A program made the translations under genes and the position numbers. The notes below the pieces were generated by a model, which was not told the DNA's origin, searched no databases, and saw only the letters and a list, made by a program, of their open reading frames with translations. 64,000 nucleotides of DNA from Fibrobacter sp. UBA4297 (lineage in GTDB: Bacteria > Fibrobacterota > Fibrobacteria > Fibrobacterales > Fibrobacteraceae): the NCBI RefSeq assembly GCF_002394865.1, contig NZ_DGUZ01000015.1, positions 1 to 64,000 on the forward strand, in the 5' to 3' direction. How positions within the stretch are numbered: position 1 is the stretch's first letter; each line of letters begins with the position of its first letter. This document shows positions 23,970-33,527 of this stretch, piece after piece.

Positions 23970-24644
23970 TTATTGAATCAGACGATCGACGCCAGCGGCG
24001 TCACGGCAGTAAAGTCCAGTATCCGGGGTAAATCCATCGGCCGAAGTCGCCATAGTCAACTGAGCCTTGATAATCGGCAAAGAGTCACGCGGCGTATTGT
24101 TGGCCTCTTCCGGACGGCAATTACGATAGGCCCAGCCATGTGTTCTACCAAAGATATTGAACTGCTGAGTAATAGCGACTTCGTCCACAGGGACTGCGGC
24201 CAAAAGTGCAGCTTCGTCTAAAACAGTAACCATGTTGAAATCAACCAGGCCGGCGTAAATAAGCTTTGCTTCTTTTGACAAGAGCGTATCCGGCGAACTC
24301 ATATTGACAATAAGAGCATTCCATTCCTGCGGCGAATGGCCACCAATAAGCGGATTTGTATAGAGGGCGCCAAGAAGATCCGGATTCAAGGAGAACGCCT
24401 CATCTTCGGCCTTCTTTTGCTCGTTATATGCTGCATTGCCAAGAGTTGCCTTGACCTGCGCATTGAAATCCGCCACATAGTCCTTGACCTGACGAATGCG
24501 GAGTTCCGGATGCAAAGCCATGTATTCCATAGCACTGAAACCTTCCGGAAGCGCTTCAAGATAAGGATCATTTACGCTCATCGATCCGCAGGCGCTCAAA
24601 ACACCTGCTACGAGAATCATCATGTACTGGTGAAGTTTTTTCAT
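23970..24644 (-). CDS. Lipoprotein of the envelope operon, unknown function
   Basis: 224 residues with lipobox VLSAC near residue 19. The mature part has a Leu/Ala-rich helical first half (LHPELRIRQVKDYVADFNAQ) and a Cys-containing C-terminal half (YRNCRPEEANNTP, GLYCRDAAG) that may form a disulfide. No family recognised. AGAGG precedes ATG 24644. It lies 12 bases after the beta-barrel gene and 17 before the GH18-like gene, so it is firmly in the operon and probably an accessory part of the same surface complex. Confidence 0.72.
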   Translation of the reverse strand: MKKLHQYMMILVAGVLSACGSMSVNDPYLEALPEGFSAMEYMALHPELRIRQVKDYVADFNAQVKATLGNAAYNEQKKAEDEAFSLNPDLLGALYTNPLIGGHSPQEWNALIVNMSSPDTLLSKEAKLIYAGLVDFNMVTVLDEAALLAAVPVDEVAITQQFNIFGRTHGWAYRNCRPEEANNTPRDSLPIIKAQLTMATSADGFTPDTGLYCRDAAGVDRLIQ

Positions 24645-24656
24645 GTTCAGCACCTC

Positions 24657-26777
24657 TTAGAAATTCACCGTCACATCGGCAAGGAGAACAAGCTTGCTGA
24701 TGGAAATTGTGTTAGCGGCGGCGCCCGGAACCATATATTCAAGTTCGTTCTTAAGCATACCACCCTGGATGGACAAGTAAGAAATCGGAGCGAGCTTTAC
24801 ACGAGCACCACCCAAGGCAAGCATTTCGGTAACCTTGGTGACTGCGGCCGCAGCAACCGGGAATCCACCATTGCCGAATTCCTTCGTGTACATCTGGAAG
24901 CCGCCGAGCAAAGCAATCGGTCCCCAGACATCTGCAGTAAGGCCAGCCACAATGCGAGTCGTCTTGCGCTTCAGGTAAGAATTTTCGGAACCCTGGGCCA
25001 AAGAACCCTGGAGGGTAATCTGACGGTCAAGACCAGCAAGAGCACCAGCTTCGACACCGAGACCCACGGCAAATTCCGTAAACTTGTTTTCACCAACAGC
25101 GCCAGTTGCAAAGTCAACAGCGTTCGACTGCGTGACCATGTTGAAACGGGCGTTGAAGGATACCTTATCTGCCCAGTTGACATCTGCCTTGGCAATGATA
25201 CCCTTGCGGTCAGGCGTTGCAAGACCAAGCGGCAAAGCAAGGCCCACAGACGGGTCAATCACCATCAGCGGGTCGAGTTCCATCTTCTTTGCAATGGAGC
25301 CCGAGTAACCGTTACGGTAGAAGTGGCCGTTCTTATAGTTGTTGTCCAAGCGGCTGTACAGATACTTGCTTTCGCCAAAACCTGCGCTAAGCGTATTGGA
25401 ACCACCCGATGTCATCAAGTTCGTCGCCTGCAATGTCGTGGAATTGTAGACATTGAAGTAGAGGTTTTCGAGGCTAGAGGCGCCAAAAGTAGAAAGCACG
25501 AGACTATCGACCGAGCTACCGTAGAACGAGTTCGCATTGAGAATGACCGAACGGCCCTGGTAAACCGGAGAAGAGGCGAGCTCAGACCAGAAACCGGAAT
25601 CCGTCTGGAAGTAGCCGGCATTGACCTTGAAATCAACGTCGTTGATGTTGCCTTTCACGAAGAGGTCGGCGTAGAAGCTCTTGCCATCCTGGTCGGCATA
25701 TTCTTCGTTAGTATAGACATCCACCTTCTTCGAGTTCGGCTTCAGGTAGACAAACGACTTGCCGTCTTCCGTGATTCCTACCGTGTTGTAGGAAACCTGT
25801 TCTTTCTTGATGTTGTAGTCGCGGTCCACCTTCCACTTGGACATGGCAAATTCGCCATTCAAGCCGAACGTCACCGGAAGTTCCGGCAAGACTTTCTTGG
25901 AGTCGAAAGCTAGCTCGGCAGAAATGACCATGTTGTCATCGTAGTAGATGGTATCGGTCGTAGAGATCGGTCTAGAACGGCGAGTAAGCTTGCGGTCAAA
26001 GGTATTGACGTAGTTCACGCCAAGGTGTGCACCGTAAGCATCGGCACCGACACGAGCACCGAGGAGGTAACGGTCCGCAAAGTCGAAATCAAAGAAAATC
26101 TGGTCGATTTTCTTTGCCGTATTGCGGAGGCGGGCACCCGTAAGCTGTGCAGTGATGTTATCAACCACACCGACATTGCCGCTATTGTACACGACATTGA
26201 GACCATGCAGGAGACGACGGCTTGTCGTATCAAGGTTACGCTTTTCGAGAGCTTCACGGCGCTTTTCCGCAAAGATTTCCGGTTCCTGCAGGATTTCGGT
26301 CTGCGGGGTGAAAATGGTGAGCGGGGTATAACCGACGCGCATGTAACCCAAGTTGAAGTCTACATGCTTATTGAGGATTGTTCCATCGTAGCTGAACCAG
26401 TGACCAATAACAGGGTTGTTATTTTCGTCATAGGCGCTCTGCCAGTCCTTGTGCAAACGCAACTGGACGTCAATCATCGTCTCGGAACTCGGACGGGCGG
26501 TCAAACGCAGGTTCACATCCGTGAACGCCTGGTTTTCCTGAGTCGGGGATTCCGTAGCAAACTGGTCGGAAGAGGCAAAGGAGGCTAATACACCAGCCTT
26601 GGCAGTACCGTTAATCTTGAGTCCGAGCACGGCTGCATTGAGAGAATCCAGCTTTTCCAACAAGGACTTCTGTTGCGTCACAACCTCAGCCTGGTTTTCG
26701 GCAGCAAACGCAGCCGTTGCCGAGATGGCGATAGCGGAGGTCAGCAAAATTTTGCGCATGTTCATATTGAAATTCAT
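24657..26777 (-). CDS. Large outer-membrane beta-barrel protein (paralogue 1)
   Basis: 706 residues with a signal peptide (AATAAFA-AENQ), a short helical stretch (KSLLEKLDSLNAAVLGLKI) and a long series of amphipathic strands. It ends in Phe (LLADVTVNF), the signal for outer-membrane assembly. It is clearly paralogous to the next gene: YTPLTIFTPQTEILQEPEIF with EKRREALEKR here corresponds to SPLSIYNPGIDIMYEPTIF with RKRHMAQKEQ there, and LPLGLATPDRKG to LPNGLATANRKG. No plug or known transporter domain is seen. GGGAGGT precedes the ATG. A porin or surface-binding role in glucan handling is inferred from the context only. Confidence 0.75.
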   Translation of the reverse strand: MNFNMNMRKILLTSAIAISATAAFAAENQAEVVTQQKSLLEKLDSLNAAVLGLKINGTAKAGVLASFASSDQFATESPTQENQAFTDVNLRLTARPSSETMIDVQLRLHKDWQSAYDENNNPVIGHWFSYDGTILNKHVDFNLGYMRVGYTPLTIFTPQTEILQEPEIFAEKRREALEKRNLDTTSRRLLHGLNVVYNSGNVGVVDNITAQLTGARLRNTAKKIDQIFFDFDFADRYLLGARVGADAYGAHLGVNYVNTFDRKLTRRSRPISTTDTIYYDDNMVISAELAFDSKKVLPELPVTFGLNGEFAMSKWKVDRDYNIKKEQVSYNTVGITEDGKSFVYLKPNSKKVDVYTNEEYADQDGKSFYADLFVKGNINDVDFKVNAGYFQTDSGFWSELASSPVYQGRSVILNANSFYGSSVDSLVLSTFGASSLENLYFNVYNSTTLQATNLMTSGGSNTLSAGFGESKYLYSRLDNNYKNGHFYRNGYSGSIAKKMELDPLMVIDPSVGLALPLGLATPDRKGIIAKADVNWADKVSFNARFNMVTQSNAVDFATGAVGENKFTEFAVGLGVEAGALAGLDRQITLQGSLAQGSENSYLKRKTTRIVAGLTADVWGPIALLGGFQMYTKEFGNGGFPVAAAAVTKVTEMLALGGARVKLAPISYLSIQGGMLKNELEYMVPGAAANTISISKLVLLADVTVNF

Positions 26778-26792
26778 TCTAGTTACCTCCCA

Positions 26793-28982
26793 TTAAAATT
26801 CCACATTAATGGAAGCTTCAAAAATAGACTGGCTAAATTCATGCTTATAAGCAGGAGAGCCATCGAAGTAGTCGGGCAGATTGCGAGCCGTTTCGCCAAC
26901 CACAGCAGAATTGTATTCGTTCGAAACGCTAATCATGCCATAGTTGATAGCAAGCCATGCATTATCGGCAACCACATAGTCAAAGCCAACCATCCAGTGC
27001 ATCTGCTTGCTCTTCATGAGAGGCACGTCAGCACCGACAAAGATTCCGAACGGATTCACATAGGTCCCGTAATCGGTATTGATCATCTGGAAACCGCCAG
27101 TCACACCGAGACGCGGCAAGAACTGGAAGGATGCTCCGACGTTGATGAAGTTGCTTGCAACCTTCACAGCTTCGCCAGCCTTCGGGGTAATCGAATTTTC
27201 GGAACGCTTGAAGGAACCAGAGAATTCAGCAGCCTTGTTCAAACCTGCGAGCTTTGCAATATTGAACTTGACGCCGCCGCCGAATTCCGTGTAGGAGACC
27301 TTGTCAATTTCTGCAAATTCCGGCTGGACCTGGTTGAAGAGGCTCACGAGAGCCTGAGCTTCGACCTTTCCTTCCCAGTCACCCTTGATCAAGGCACGGA
27401 CACCCTTGCGGTTTGCCGTGGCAAGACCATTCGGCAAAGCGGACTGGAGAGCAGGGTCGATCATCATGCTAAGGAGAGCGAGCTGAGCTGCGGAATAGAC
27501 GTTGGAACCCCAGGAGTTCTTGTTGTACGAGGCGATGTTGTAACTCGTGGTCTGGCCGGCTGCGATATTATCGTCGTCCGTACCGAGAGAAGTCGTCACC
27601 GGAGAGAACTTCGGAGAGTAATTGTAAAGGGCGTCGAAAGTGGAGTAGAGCGGGGAATTCACGCCATACTTGACGGAATTGACGCACCTGGACTCATCCG
27701 CAGGATCCTTCAAGGAACAATCCTTATCCGAATTCAAGATTCGCTGAGCAAAGAAGCTCGGGGACTGAGCCATGTTGTTGAACCACTTTTCGTCGTTCAT
27801 CACCACATCAAGAGAGAGACCTGCGCTCCAGGAGTTTTCGACCTCGTAACCTGCGTTCAAGGTAGCGAGCAAGGCAGAACCATTCACGCTCTTTTCGGTT
27901 TCAGGAGCAAGAACGATTGTTCCGGTCTCATCGGTAATAGCCGGAGTCTTTCTCTTGTCAATGGACATCGCATATTCGACGACCACGTCTGCAGAAAGAC
28001 CCTTCTGCTTGACAAGGCCACCCACGTCAGCACCGGCACGTGCGCTCAACACGAACGTGTTCTGTGCAGAGAGTTCGTACGGGTTGATTTCTTCGCGAAC
28101 GTAAGGCTGAGAAAGGTCGCGGCCACCCATATCTTCATTGTAGACATGGCGGTACGTGTAAGACTTCGTCTTTTCGTTATCGAAAATGAGCATCGGGGTT
28201 ACGCCGACATACACGTTTTTCTGGACCGGCAAGAGTTCGATGTTGCCACCGACAAGCCACTTGTCCGTCGGGGAAGCGAGAGACGTTCCAGCGACTTCAT
28301 CGTTCGGGAGAATGTTGCCTTCGGCACCGCTCAAGTCAAGCACAGAAATGCGGTTCACGCGAGCAAGGAAAGCCTCAGCGCGGATTTCGCCAATCATCGG
28401 GTCGATTTCCTGGCGGAACTGGAGGTTTACACCCTGGAGGTTACGCTTGTTGCCTTCAAGGAGCTGTTCCTTTTGGGCCATGTGACGCTTGCGGGCAAAA
28501 ATCGTCGGTTCGTACATAATGTCGATACCGGGATTGTAAATCGAGAGCGGGGAAATCGCAGAACGGAAGTCACCCACCGTCCAGTAGAAATTCTTGCCGA
28601 TGTTGCCTTCGACATTGAGCCACTTGGCTTCAAGAGTCTTGGAAGCCGCAGCGAAGTATTCCTGCATGCCGCCGCCCAGGCGCATAATCACATTTGCACG
28701 GACATTTTCGTACGGGCGGAAACCAAAACTCAGGTCTGCTGTAGCAAATTCGTTGCGTTCAACATCAGGCATGTGGTTCACGCTCTTCTTGTCCATATCG
28801 GTAGAGAAGCTAGAACGCTGTGCCACAGCACGAATGCTACCGCCAATTTCAACACCACGCTTTGCATTGGCGCTATCAGCCTTGGCCTGCAAAGCCTTTT
28901 GATTATCCGCAACAGCAGAAGCCGATGCGGCAACCGATGCAGTAAGAAGGGCGATTAAAATATTTTTCATTTTCATATTCAT
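26793..28982 (-). CDS. Large outer-membrane beta-barrel protein (paralogue 2)
   Basis: 729 residues with a signal peptide (SVAASASA-VADN), a helical start (NQKALQAKADSANAKRG) and many alternating strands, ending in Phe (ASINVEF). It shares blocks with the downstream paralogue, including the EPTIF-x-RKR region and the LPNGLATANRKG block. A Cys pair (SDKDCSLKDPADESRCVNS) sits in a predicted outer loop. ATG 28982 is chosen because GGGAGG is nine bases upstream; the ATG at 28991 abuts the Shine-Dalgarno. Fifteen bases separate it from the next operon gene. Confidence 0.75.
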   Translation of the reverse strand: MNMKMKNILIALLTASVAASASAVADNQKALQAKADSANAKRGVEIGGSIRAVAQRSSFSTDMDKKSVNHMPDVERNEFATADLSFGFRPYENVRANVIMRLGGGMQEYFAAASKTLEAKWLNVEGNIGKNFYWTVGDFRSAISPLSIYNPGIDIMYEPTIFARKRHMAQKEQLLEGNKRNLQGVNLQFRQEIDPMIGEIRAEAFLARVNRISVLDLSGAEGNILPNDEVAGTSLASPTDKWLVGGNIELLPVQKNVYVGVTPMLIFDNEKTKSYTYRHVYNEDMGGRDLSQPYVREEINPYELSAQNTFVLSARAGADVGGLVKQKGLSADVVVEYAMSIDKRKTPAITDETGTIVLAPETEKSVNGSALLATLNAGYEVENSWSAGLSLDVVMNDEKWFNNMAQSPSFFAQRILNSDKDCSLKDPADESRCVNSVKYGVNSPLYSTFDALYNYSPKFSPVTTSLGTDDDNIAAGQTTSYNIASYNKNSWGSNVYSAAQLALLSMMIDPALQSALPNGLATANRKGVRALIKGDWEGKVEAQALVSLFNQVQPEFAEIDKVSYTEFGGGVKFNIAKLAGLNKAAEFSGSFKRSENSITPKAGEAVKVASNFINVGASFQFLPRLGVTGGFQMINTDYGTYVNPFGIFVGADVPLMKSKQMHWMVGFDYVVADNAWLAINYGMISVSNEYNSAVVGETARNLPDYFDGSPAYKHEFSQSIFEASINVEF

Positions 28983-28997
28983 CTTTAGCATCCTCCC

Positions 28998-31292
28998 TTA
29001 GAACCAAGCCTTGGTTTCGGCGGCAATGTAATGGGAATGCCAATTATTATCAGAAACCGTTTCGTCAGAGTGCGTCATGAACTTGTAACGGAAGTGCAGC
29101 CCCACGCGATCCGAGAAATCCCAGTCAAAGCCAAGGCCAATAGCGAAGTCCCTGTAGTTGATAGGAGCTTTCTGGATAAGGTTGTTGGCGCTCACTTCGT
29201 AGAAGTAGCTCGGCTTGTCTTTCTGCGGCTTACTAATAATGTTTGTAGCCTCAGTAAACATGTAAGCCTTATCAGACCTGAACGTTTCCATGCCAAGGAT
29301 ACCCACCATATGGAAGGTCGGCGTCACGGCGACGGTCGGTTCGATCTGGCCATAGAAGCTCGTCATGAGCATGTTGGACTGCTTTTCGGAAACCGCAATC
29401 GGAGCAAAAGAAGTCGAAATGCCGGAGAAGGCAAAATAGCCGGTCAACATGACATTGCGTTCCGTACCAATCCAGTGACCGATATCGTAACCACCCATGA
29501 AGGAGAGGTAGGAGGACCACTTGGCATGCATCGGGACCTGGTTTTTTGCCACCTGGTTGCCATTTTCAAATGCGGCAAAGGATTCCCACATTTCCCAAGT
29601 ACCACCATAGAGACCGCCACGCTGACGGTAACCCTTGATACCATCGGAAGAGCTCTTGTGAGCACCAGCACGGCTAATGTAGGCAGCACCGGAAGCATTA
29701 CCGGAGTCAGCCACAAAGAGCGGCTTGTGCTTGGTCCAGGAGTTAGAAGATTCCCACATGTTGCGACCGTTCAAGCGGTAGTTAAATGCAATCACGTCCA
29801 GACCCGGGTCGATTTGGCGATGCTGGGCATACTGGAAGTCAAAGTAACCGCGGTTGAAGCTCGGTTCCAGCTTGAAGTTGATACCGGCCATGTTCGGGGA
29901 GTAGCGGAGCGCACCTGCGTTGAGGTAGGTTTCGTCCTTGCGCCAGCCCGTGAAGCGGGACGGGTTCGTGAGAGAATACGGTGAGTAGAAGCCCGGCTGG
30001 AAGAACACGAGTTCTGCAGTCATCGGCCAACCTTCAACGTACTTGCTCTGGGCCTTCACATAGACACCGACCTTCGGGTTAGCGACACTGGAGCGATAAC
30101 CCTGCTTGTTGGTAGAATAACCGGAAGTATTGTTGGCAACACCCGTTTCTGGGTCAGCGGAATAGTCGGCAGCATTCGGATCCGGAACAAATATGGTAGA
30201 ATCCGTGATGCTTACACCCACATCGCCCATAACAAAGAGCTTCGGAGTGACGTTGCCCTTGACATCAGCAGTAATCACATGGGTATTGAGGAGGACCGGC
30301 AAGCCGTTTTTAGAGAAGTTGTTCCACTGGCTGCGGAATTCATCTTCAAACACGGACCCCTTGTCGTAGGTCACGCCCATGTAGTTCACACCGACGGTAA
30401 GGTTATCAGCAATCTTTTCCTTGGCGACACGGCCATGGAGGACCGTACCACGGAAATCGTAACCACCGGACATTTCGAGTTCGCCCGGCTGGCCGCCGTA
30501 CATACGGAGACCGTCACGGGTAGCGACGTCGGCGTCAATCGGCTGAGACACGAGGAACTGAGCTTTCATGTCGTACGGGAGCTGGTAGAAGTTCGCAAAG
30601 ACGCCACCGAAGGAGCGGTTCGTCCAGAACGCACGACCACCTTCCTTGACCGGCTTGAAAGCCTTTTCCTTATAGTAGGTAGAAACGGTCTTTTCGTCTT
30701 CGAAAAGTTCGTACTGCCATACAAAGCGCGGGTTCGTTTCACGTTCCCACATGGTCAAAGGAGATGCGTTTGCCCAGATAACACCACCTGCGGTAATGTA
30801 GGCGCCAAACACACCGGCACGGATATCGACACCGACGTTCATTTCTTCGTTGATGGTCGATGCATAGTAGTCGGTAGAGTGGTCGAACAACACGCGTTCG
30901 TCGTAGTTGCCCGGAGCTTCCGTCGGATGCTTGCCCATGTTATTCGTAAAGATACCGCTCAGGTCGAACGGGAACATGAGGTTCGTAAACAACGTAATGT
31001 AGGAGTTCGGCATGGCGACGACGTTCACGTTCAAGATAGCGTCGACACTTGTGCGGGCCTTGTCATCTTGCACCCACGGGCTACGTTCGGAATAGTGGAA
31101 ATTCTTCAAACGGAAAGCCATGTAACCGGAGACTGCCAGTGGCAGATCGTCCTTGCCGAGGAGAGTGGATTCCATGTTGCCGGAAAGAGTATCCAACGAA
31201 GCGTGCAGGGAATCAAGCTGCAACTGCGGAGGGAGTGCCCACGCAGCACCGAGGCTAGACGCTAGTAAAAGGGAAGTAACAGTTTTGCGCAT
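28998..31292 (-). CDS. Large outer-membrane beta-barrel protein (paralogue 3, more divergent)
   Basis: 764 residues: signal peptide (LGAAWA-LPPQ), helical start LQLDSLHASLDTLSGNM, then strands rich in aromatic residues, ending in Phe (AAETKAWF). The helical start resembles that of paralogue 1 (LDSL repeats), but the barrel is more diverged; SPLTMWERETNPRFVWQYEL sits where the other two have the SPLT/EPxIF block. Aromatic, Trp-rich loops would suit carbohydrate contact. AAGAGG precedes the ATG. It follows the CBM11-like gene by nine bases. No database family is recognised. Confidence 0.75.
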   Translation of the reverse strand: MRKTVTSLLLASSLGAAWALPPQLQLDSLHASLDTLSGNMESTLLGKDDLPLAVSGYMAFRLKNFHYSERSPWVQDDKARTSVDAILNVNVVAMPNSYITLFTNLMFPFDLSGIFTNNMGKHPTEAPGNYDERVLFDHSTDYYASTINEEMNVGVDIRAGVFGAYITAGGVIWANASPLTMWERETNPRFVWQYELFEDEKTVSTYYKEKAFKPVKEGGRAFWTNRSFGGVFANFYQLPYDMKAQFLVSQPIDADVATRDGLRMYGGQPGELEMSGGYDFRGTVLHGRVAKEKIADNLTVGVNYMGVTYDKGSVFEDEFRSQWNNFSKNGLPVLLNTHVITADVKGNVTPKLFVMGDVGVSITDSTIFVPDPNAADYSADPETGVANNTSGYSTNKQGYRSSVANPKVGVYVKAQSKYVEGWPMTAELVFFQPGFYSPYSLTNPSRFTGWRKDETYLNAGALRYSPNMAGINFKLEPSFNRGYFDFQYAQHRQIDPGLDVIAFNYRLNGRNMWESSNSWTKHKPLFVADSGNASGAAYISRAGAHKSSSDGIKGYRQRGGLYGGTWEMWESFAAFENGNQVAKNQVPMHAKWSSYLSFMGGYDIGHWIGTERNVMLTGYFAFSGISTSFAPIAVSEKQSNMLMTSFYGQIEPTVAVTPTFHMVGILGMETFRSDKAYMFTEATNIISKPQKDKPSYFYEVSANNLIQKAPINYRDFAIGLGFDWDFSDRVGLHFRYKFMTHSDETVSDNNWHSHYIAAETKAWF

Positions 31293-31301
31293 AAAATCCT
31301 C

Positions 31302-32045
31302 TTAAATCTCGTTGCGGAACGGATAATGAGCCGGGCCTTCGTACGGCTTGCCATGCTTCTTAATCACAATATCGTCAATCCAAACCTTGAAGGATTCGTT
31401 TTCATCCTTACGGACTTCAAGACGGAAACCCTTGAAGTTGGACCATGCGAACGGGAGCATCACTTCACGCGTGTTCTTCGCATCCCAGTACACACCGGTA
31501 TTGCCGAAGAGCTTCAGAGGGATGCTGAAGTGCTTCCATTCAGTCGTAATTTCACCAAGGCTCTTGGAGCGGAGCTTGACCTGGAGGGATTCGCCGTTGC
31601 TCTTCACGCCGTCATCAACGAGCACGAACAAGGCGTTTTCGCCACCCTGGGCACCTTTAAGCCAAAATTCGAGAACACCATCTTCCAAGTACGGAGTCAA
31701 GTCCACGGAACCCGCAATACAAATAGCGACACCGGAGTAGTCACTTGCGATAAGCTCGATTTCCATGGAAAGAGCGCCTTCCATAGCGTACTTATCCGTG
31801 AGTACCGGTTCGGGGTTTTCACGCGGATACTGATAGGTATAGCCACCACCACGCGGAATAGCTTCGCGCATGACAACGGTGACAACTTCCTTATCAGGAC
31901 GGAACGGCTTGGGTTCCTTCATGACAAAGTGAGACTGGTCGCGGTCGCGGTAATCGCTAAAGCCGTAGCCAGCAAAAGAAGATGAAGCAAGAAGCATCGC
32001 CGCTAGAGCGGACTTCCAAATGGCTTTTTTAAAGTTTCCATTCAT
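31302..32045 (-). CDS. Exported CBM11-like carbohydrate-binding protein, first gene of the envelope operon
   Basis: 247 residues with a signal peptide (LAAMLLASSSFA-GYGF) and a beta-jelly-roll of the CBM11/CIA30 type at about 80-235: ALSMEIELIASDYSGVAICI, YLEDGVLEFWLKGAQGGENA, TTEWKHFSIPLKLFG, FKGFRLEVRKDENESFKVWI and the ending DDIVI. Such modules bind mixed or beta-1,4 glucans. No catalytic domain is present. ATG 32045 fits the signal peptide; GGAGA lies 13 bases upstream. A TATATT box at 32085-32080 (minus strand) would give a leader of about 30 bases. Heads a run of six genes reading to 22900. Confidence 0.75.
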   Translation of the reverse strand: MNGNFKKAIWKSALAAMLLASSSFAGYGFSDYRDRDQSHFVMKEPKPFRPDKEVVTVVMREAIPRGGGYTYQYPRENPEPVLTDKYAMEGALSMEIELIASDYSGVAICIAGSVDLTPYLEDGVLEFWLKGAQGGENALFVLVDDGVKSNGESLQVKLRSKSLGEITTEWKHFSIPLKLFGNTGVYWDAKNTREVMLPFAWSNFKGFRLEVRKDENESFKVWIDDIVIKKHGKPYEGPAHYPFRNEI

Positions 32046-32374
32046 AATAGGTACAATTCTCCAGATTCGGATCATCTACAATATAGCTTGTTTTTTCGAA
32101 ATTCCGATTGGTTGTTTTGCAAAAAAGGCTTTGCAAAGCTAGATGTATCAACGGAATACCGCTTGTTAAGCCACATAAACGCTGGACTCAAGCGTAAACG
32201 GAAATTTTTGCCCGCGCAACGTTTCAGAATATTTACAAACTAAATTTTTTGACGGTTGTCACATTGGACTCATGCGTAAACAGATGATATGCAGTTTTTT
32301 TAATTTTCTATTTTTTGTTTTATATAGATTTTGAGAACAGGTATTTAAGTACATAACCTTTTTTGGGGGTTACC
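32046..32374. promoter_or_regulatory. Divergent control region between the envelope operon and the GH5 gene
   Basis: About 330 AT-rich bases. It contains the operon TATATT box (32080-32085), the two 17-bp direct repeats (32183 and 32265) and, toward the GH5 gene, TTTTATATAG near 32320 as a possible -10 box and GGGGGT before the start. The layout suggests joint control of binding apparatus and enzyme. Confidence 0.6.
32183..32281. promoter_or_regulatory. Two 17-bp direct repeats, probable activator or repressor sites
   Basis: TGGACTCAAGCGTAAAC at 32183-32199 and TGGACTCATGCGTAAAC at 32265-32281 differ at one base and start 82 bp apart, close to eight helical turns. Both lie between the two divergent promoters. 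Confidence 0.65.
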
Positions 32375-33496
32375 ATGATTAAAAAGTTTCTTTCTGTTGC
32401 AGCCATCGGATGCGCCTTCTGGGCCTGCGACAGAGGTTCGGCAACGTCTCCTACGGCACCTGCGACAAACAAGCCTACAGCAATTCCGGTAGACTACTCT
32501 TTGGGAAGAGCCATGAACGCGGCCCTTGGACGCGGCATCAACCTCGGTAACTCCTGGGATTCCGACGGCTCGGACGACAGCGGCTGGAGCAACCCCATTC
32601 GCGACACGGACTTCGCCATCATCAAGGCTGCAGGATTCAACTCCGTGCGCATCCCGGTCCGCTGGCAGAATGGCTCCGACTATTCCACCCATACCGTAGA
32701 CCCGAACCGCCTTGCTGGAGTCCTTGAAGACATCCGACTCGCTATCGCAAACGGCCTTACCGTCGTCGTGAATTTTCACCATTACACCGACCTGAACTGC
32801 GCTGGTGGTGCCAACGGATGCCCGTTCGTCCCAGCAGAATACCAGGCCGAAAAAGCCCACTTCCTTGGCATGTGGGCCCAAGTGGCAGCAGCCATGGGCG
32901 AATTCCAGGACAACCAGGTCGTACTTGAAATTCTGAACGAGCCAGTCATCCCCAACGCCGAACGCGTGGACCAGCTGATGAATGACGCCTACAAGGTTAT
33001 CCGCGCTGCAGCTCCCGGCAAAACCATTATGTTCGAAGCCTACCATGCCGCAAAGTTTGCAGACCTCACGATGCTCCATTTACCGCAAGACGGCAACATC
33101 ATCTTTAGTGGCCACTACTACGAACCATACACCTACAGCCATCAGGGCCACGGCTACAACTGCATTGGCGATGATGCTTTGATAACCACAGCGACCGAAG
33201 ACATGAAATACTACGTAGGCCTCGCCTACAAGCTCTATCCCGATATCAACGGATTTGACCAGATTCCGATGAACATGGGTGAATTCGGTGTGGCCGGTGG
33301 CGATCCGGCGTTCTGCCAGGGAACCCCGCCCAGCAATTCCGGCAAGGCCTACTGGACAAAGAAAGCAGCCCAGGCGGCAATCGAGAACGGGATGTCGTTC
33401 CATTACTGGGGATTCGGCTACACGGGCGGCTTTGACGCCTATGAACCCAACGCCGAAAAATGGCACCCGGGATTCCCGCAGGCTCTAATTTTCTAG
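32375..33496 (+). CDS. GH5 cellulase lipoprotein
   Basis: 373 residues. Endo-beta-1,4-glucanase of GH5, a retaining TIM-barrel enzyme probably displayed on the cell surface through a lipid anchor (lipobox CAFWAC, Cys18) and a short Thr/Pro linker. Motifs in order: GRGINLGNSWD, GFNSVRIPVRW, VVVNFHHY, LEILNEPV with acid/base Glu189, IIFSGHYYEP, and MGEFGV with nucleophile Glu303. WGFGYTGGFDAY near the end holds the conserved Trp. ATG 32375 follows GGGGGT; the TTG at 32363 is rejected. Divergent from the CBM11-like/beta-barrel operon. Confidence 0.93.
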   Translation: MIKKFLSVAAIGCAFWACDRGSATSPTAPATNKPTAIPVDYSLGRAMNAALGRGINLGNSWDSDGSDDSGWSNPIRDTDFAIIKAAGFNSVRIPVRWQNGSDYSTHTVDPNRLAGVLEDIRLAIANGLTVVVNFHHYTDLNCAGGANGCPFVPAEYQAEKAHFLGMWAQVAAAMGEFQDNQVVLEILNEPVIPNAERVDQLMNDAYKVIRAAAPGKTIMFEAYHAAKFADLTMLHLPQDGNIIFSGHYYEPYTYSHQGHGYNCIGDDALITTATEDMKYYVGLAYKLYPDINGFDQIPMNMGEFGVAGGDPAFCQGTPPSNSGKAYWTKKAAQAAIENGMSFHYWGFGYTGGFDAYEPNAEKWHPGFPQALIF

Positions 33497-33527
33497 AATC
33501 TTAAAAACGAGCACAAAAGCGCAAGTG

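Noticed and set aside
24336..25913. 525-residue plus-strand frame opposite the first beta-barrel gene
   Set aside because: Shadow with improbable composition; the opposing gene has clear operon context and an outer-membrane end signal.
26673..28958. 761-residue open frame on the plus strand opposite the second beta-barrel gene
   Set aside because: It is a shadow of a high-GC3 gene: composition is biased to His/Arg/Val with no domain features, and the minus-strand frame has signal peptide, ribosome site and paralogues.
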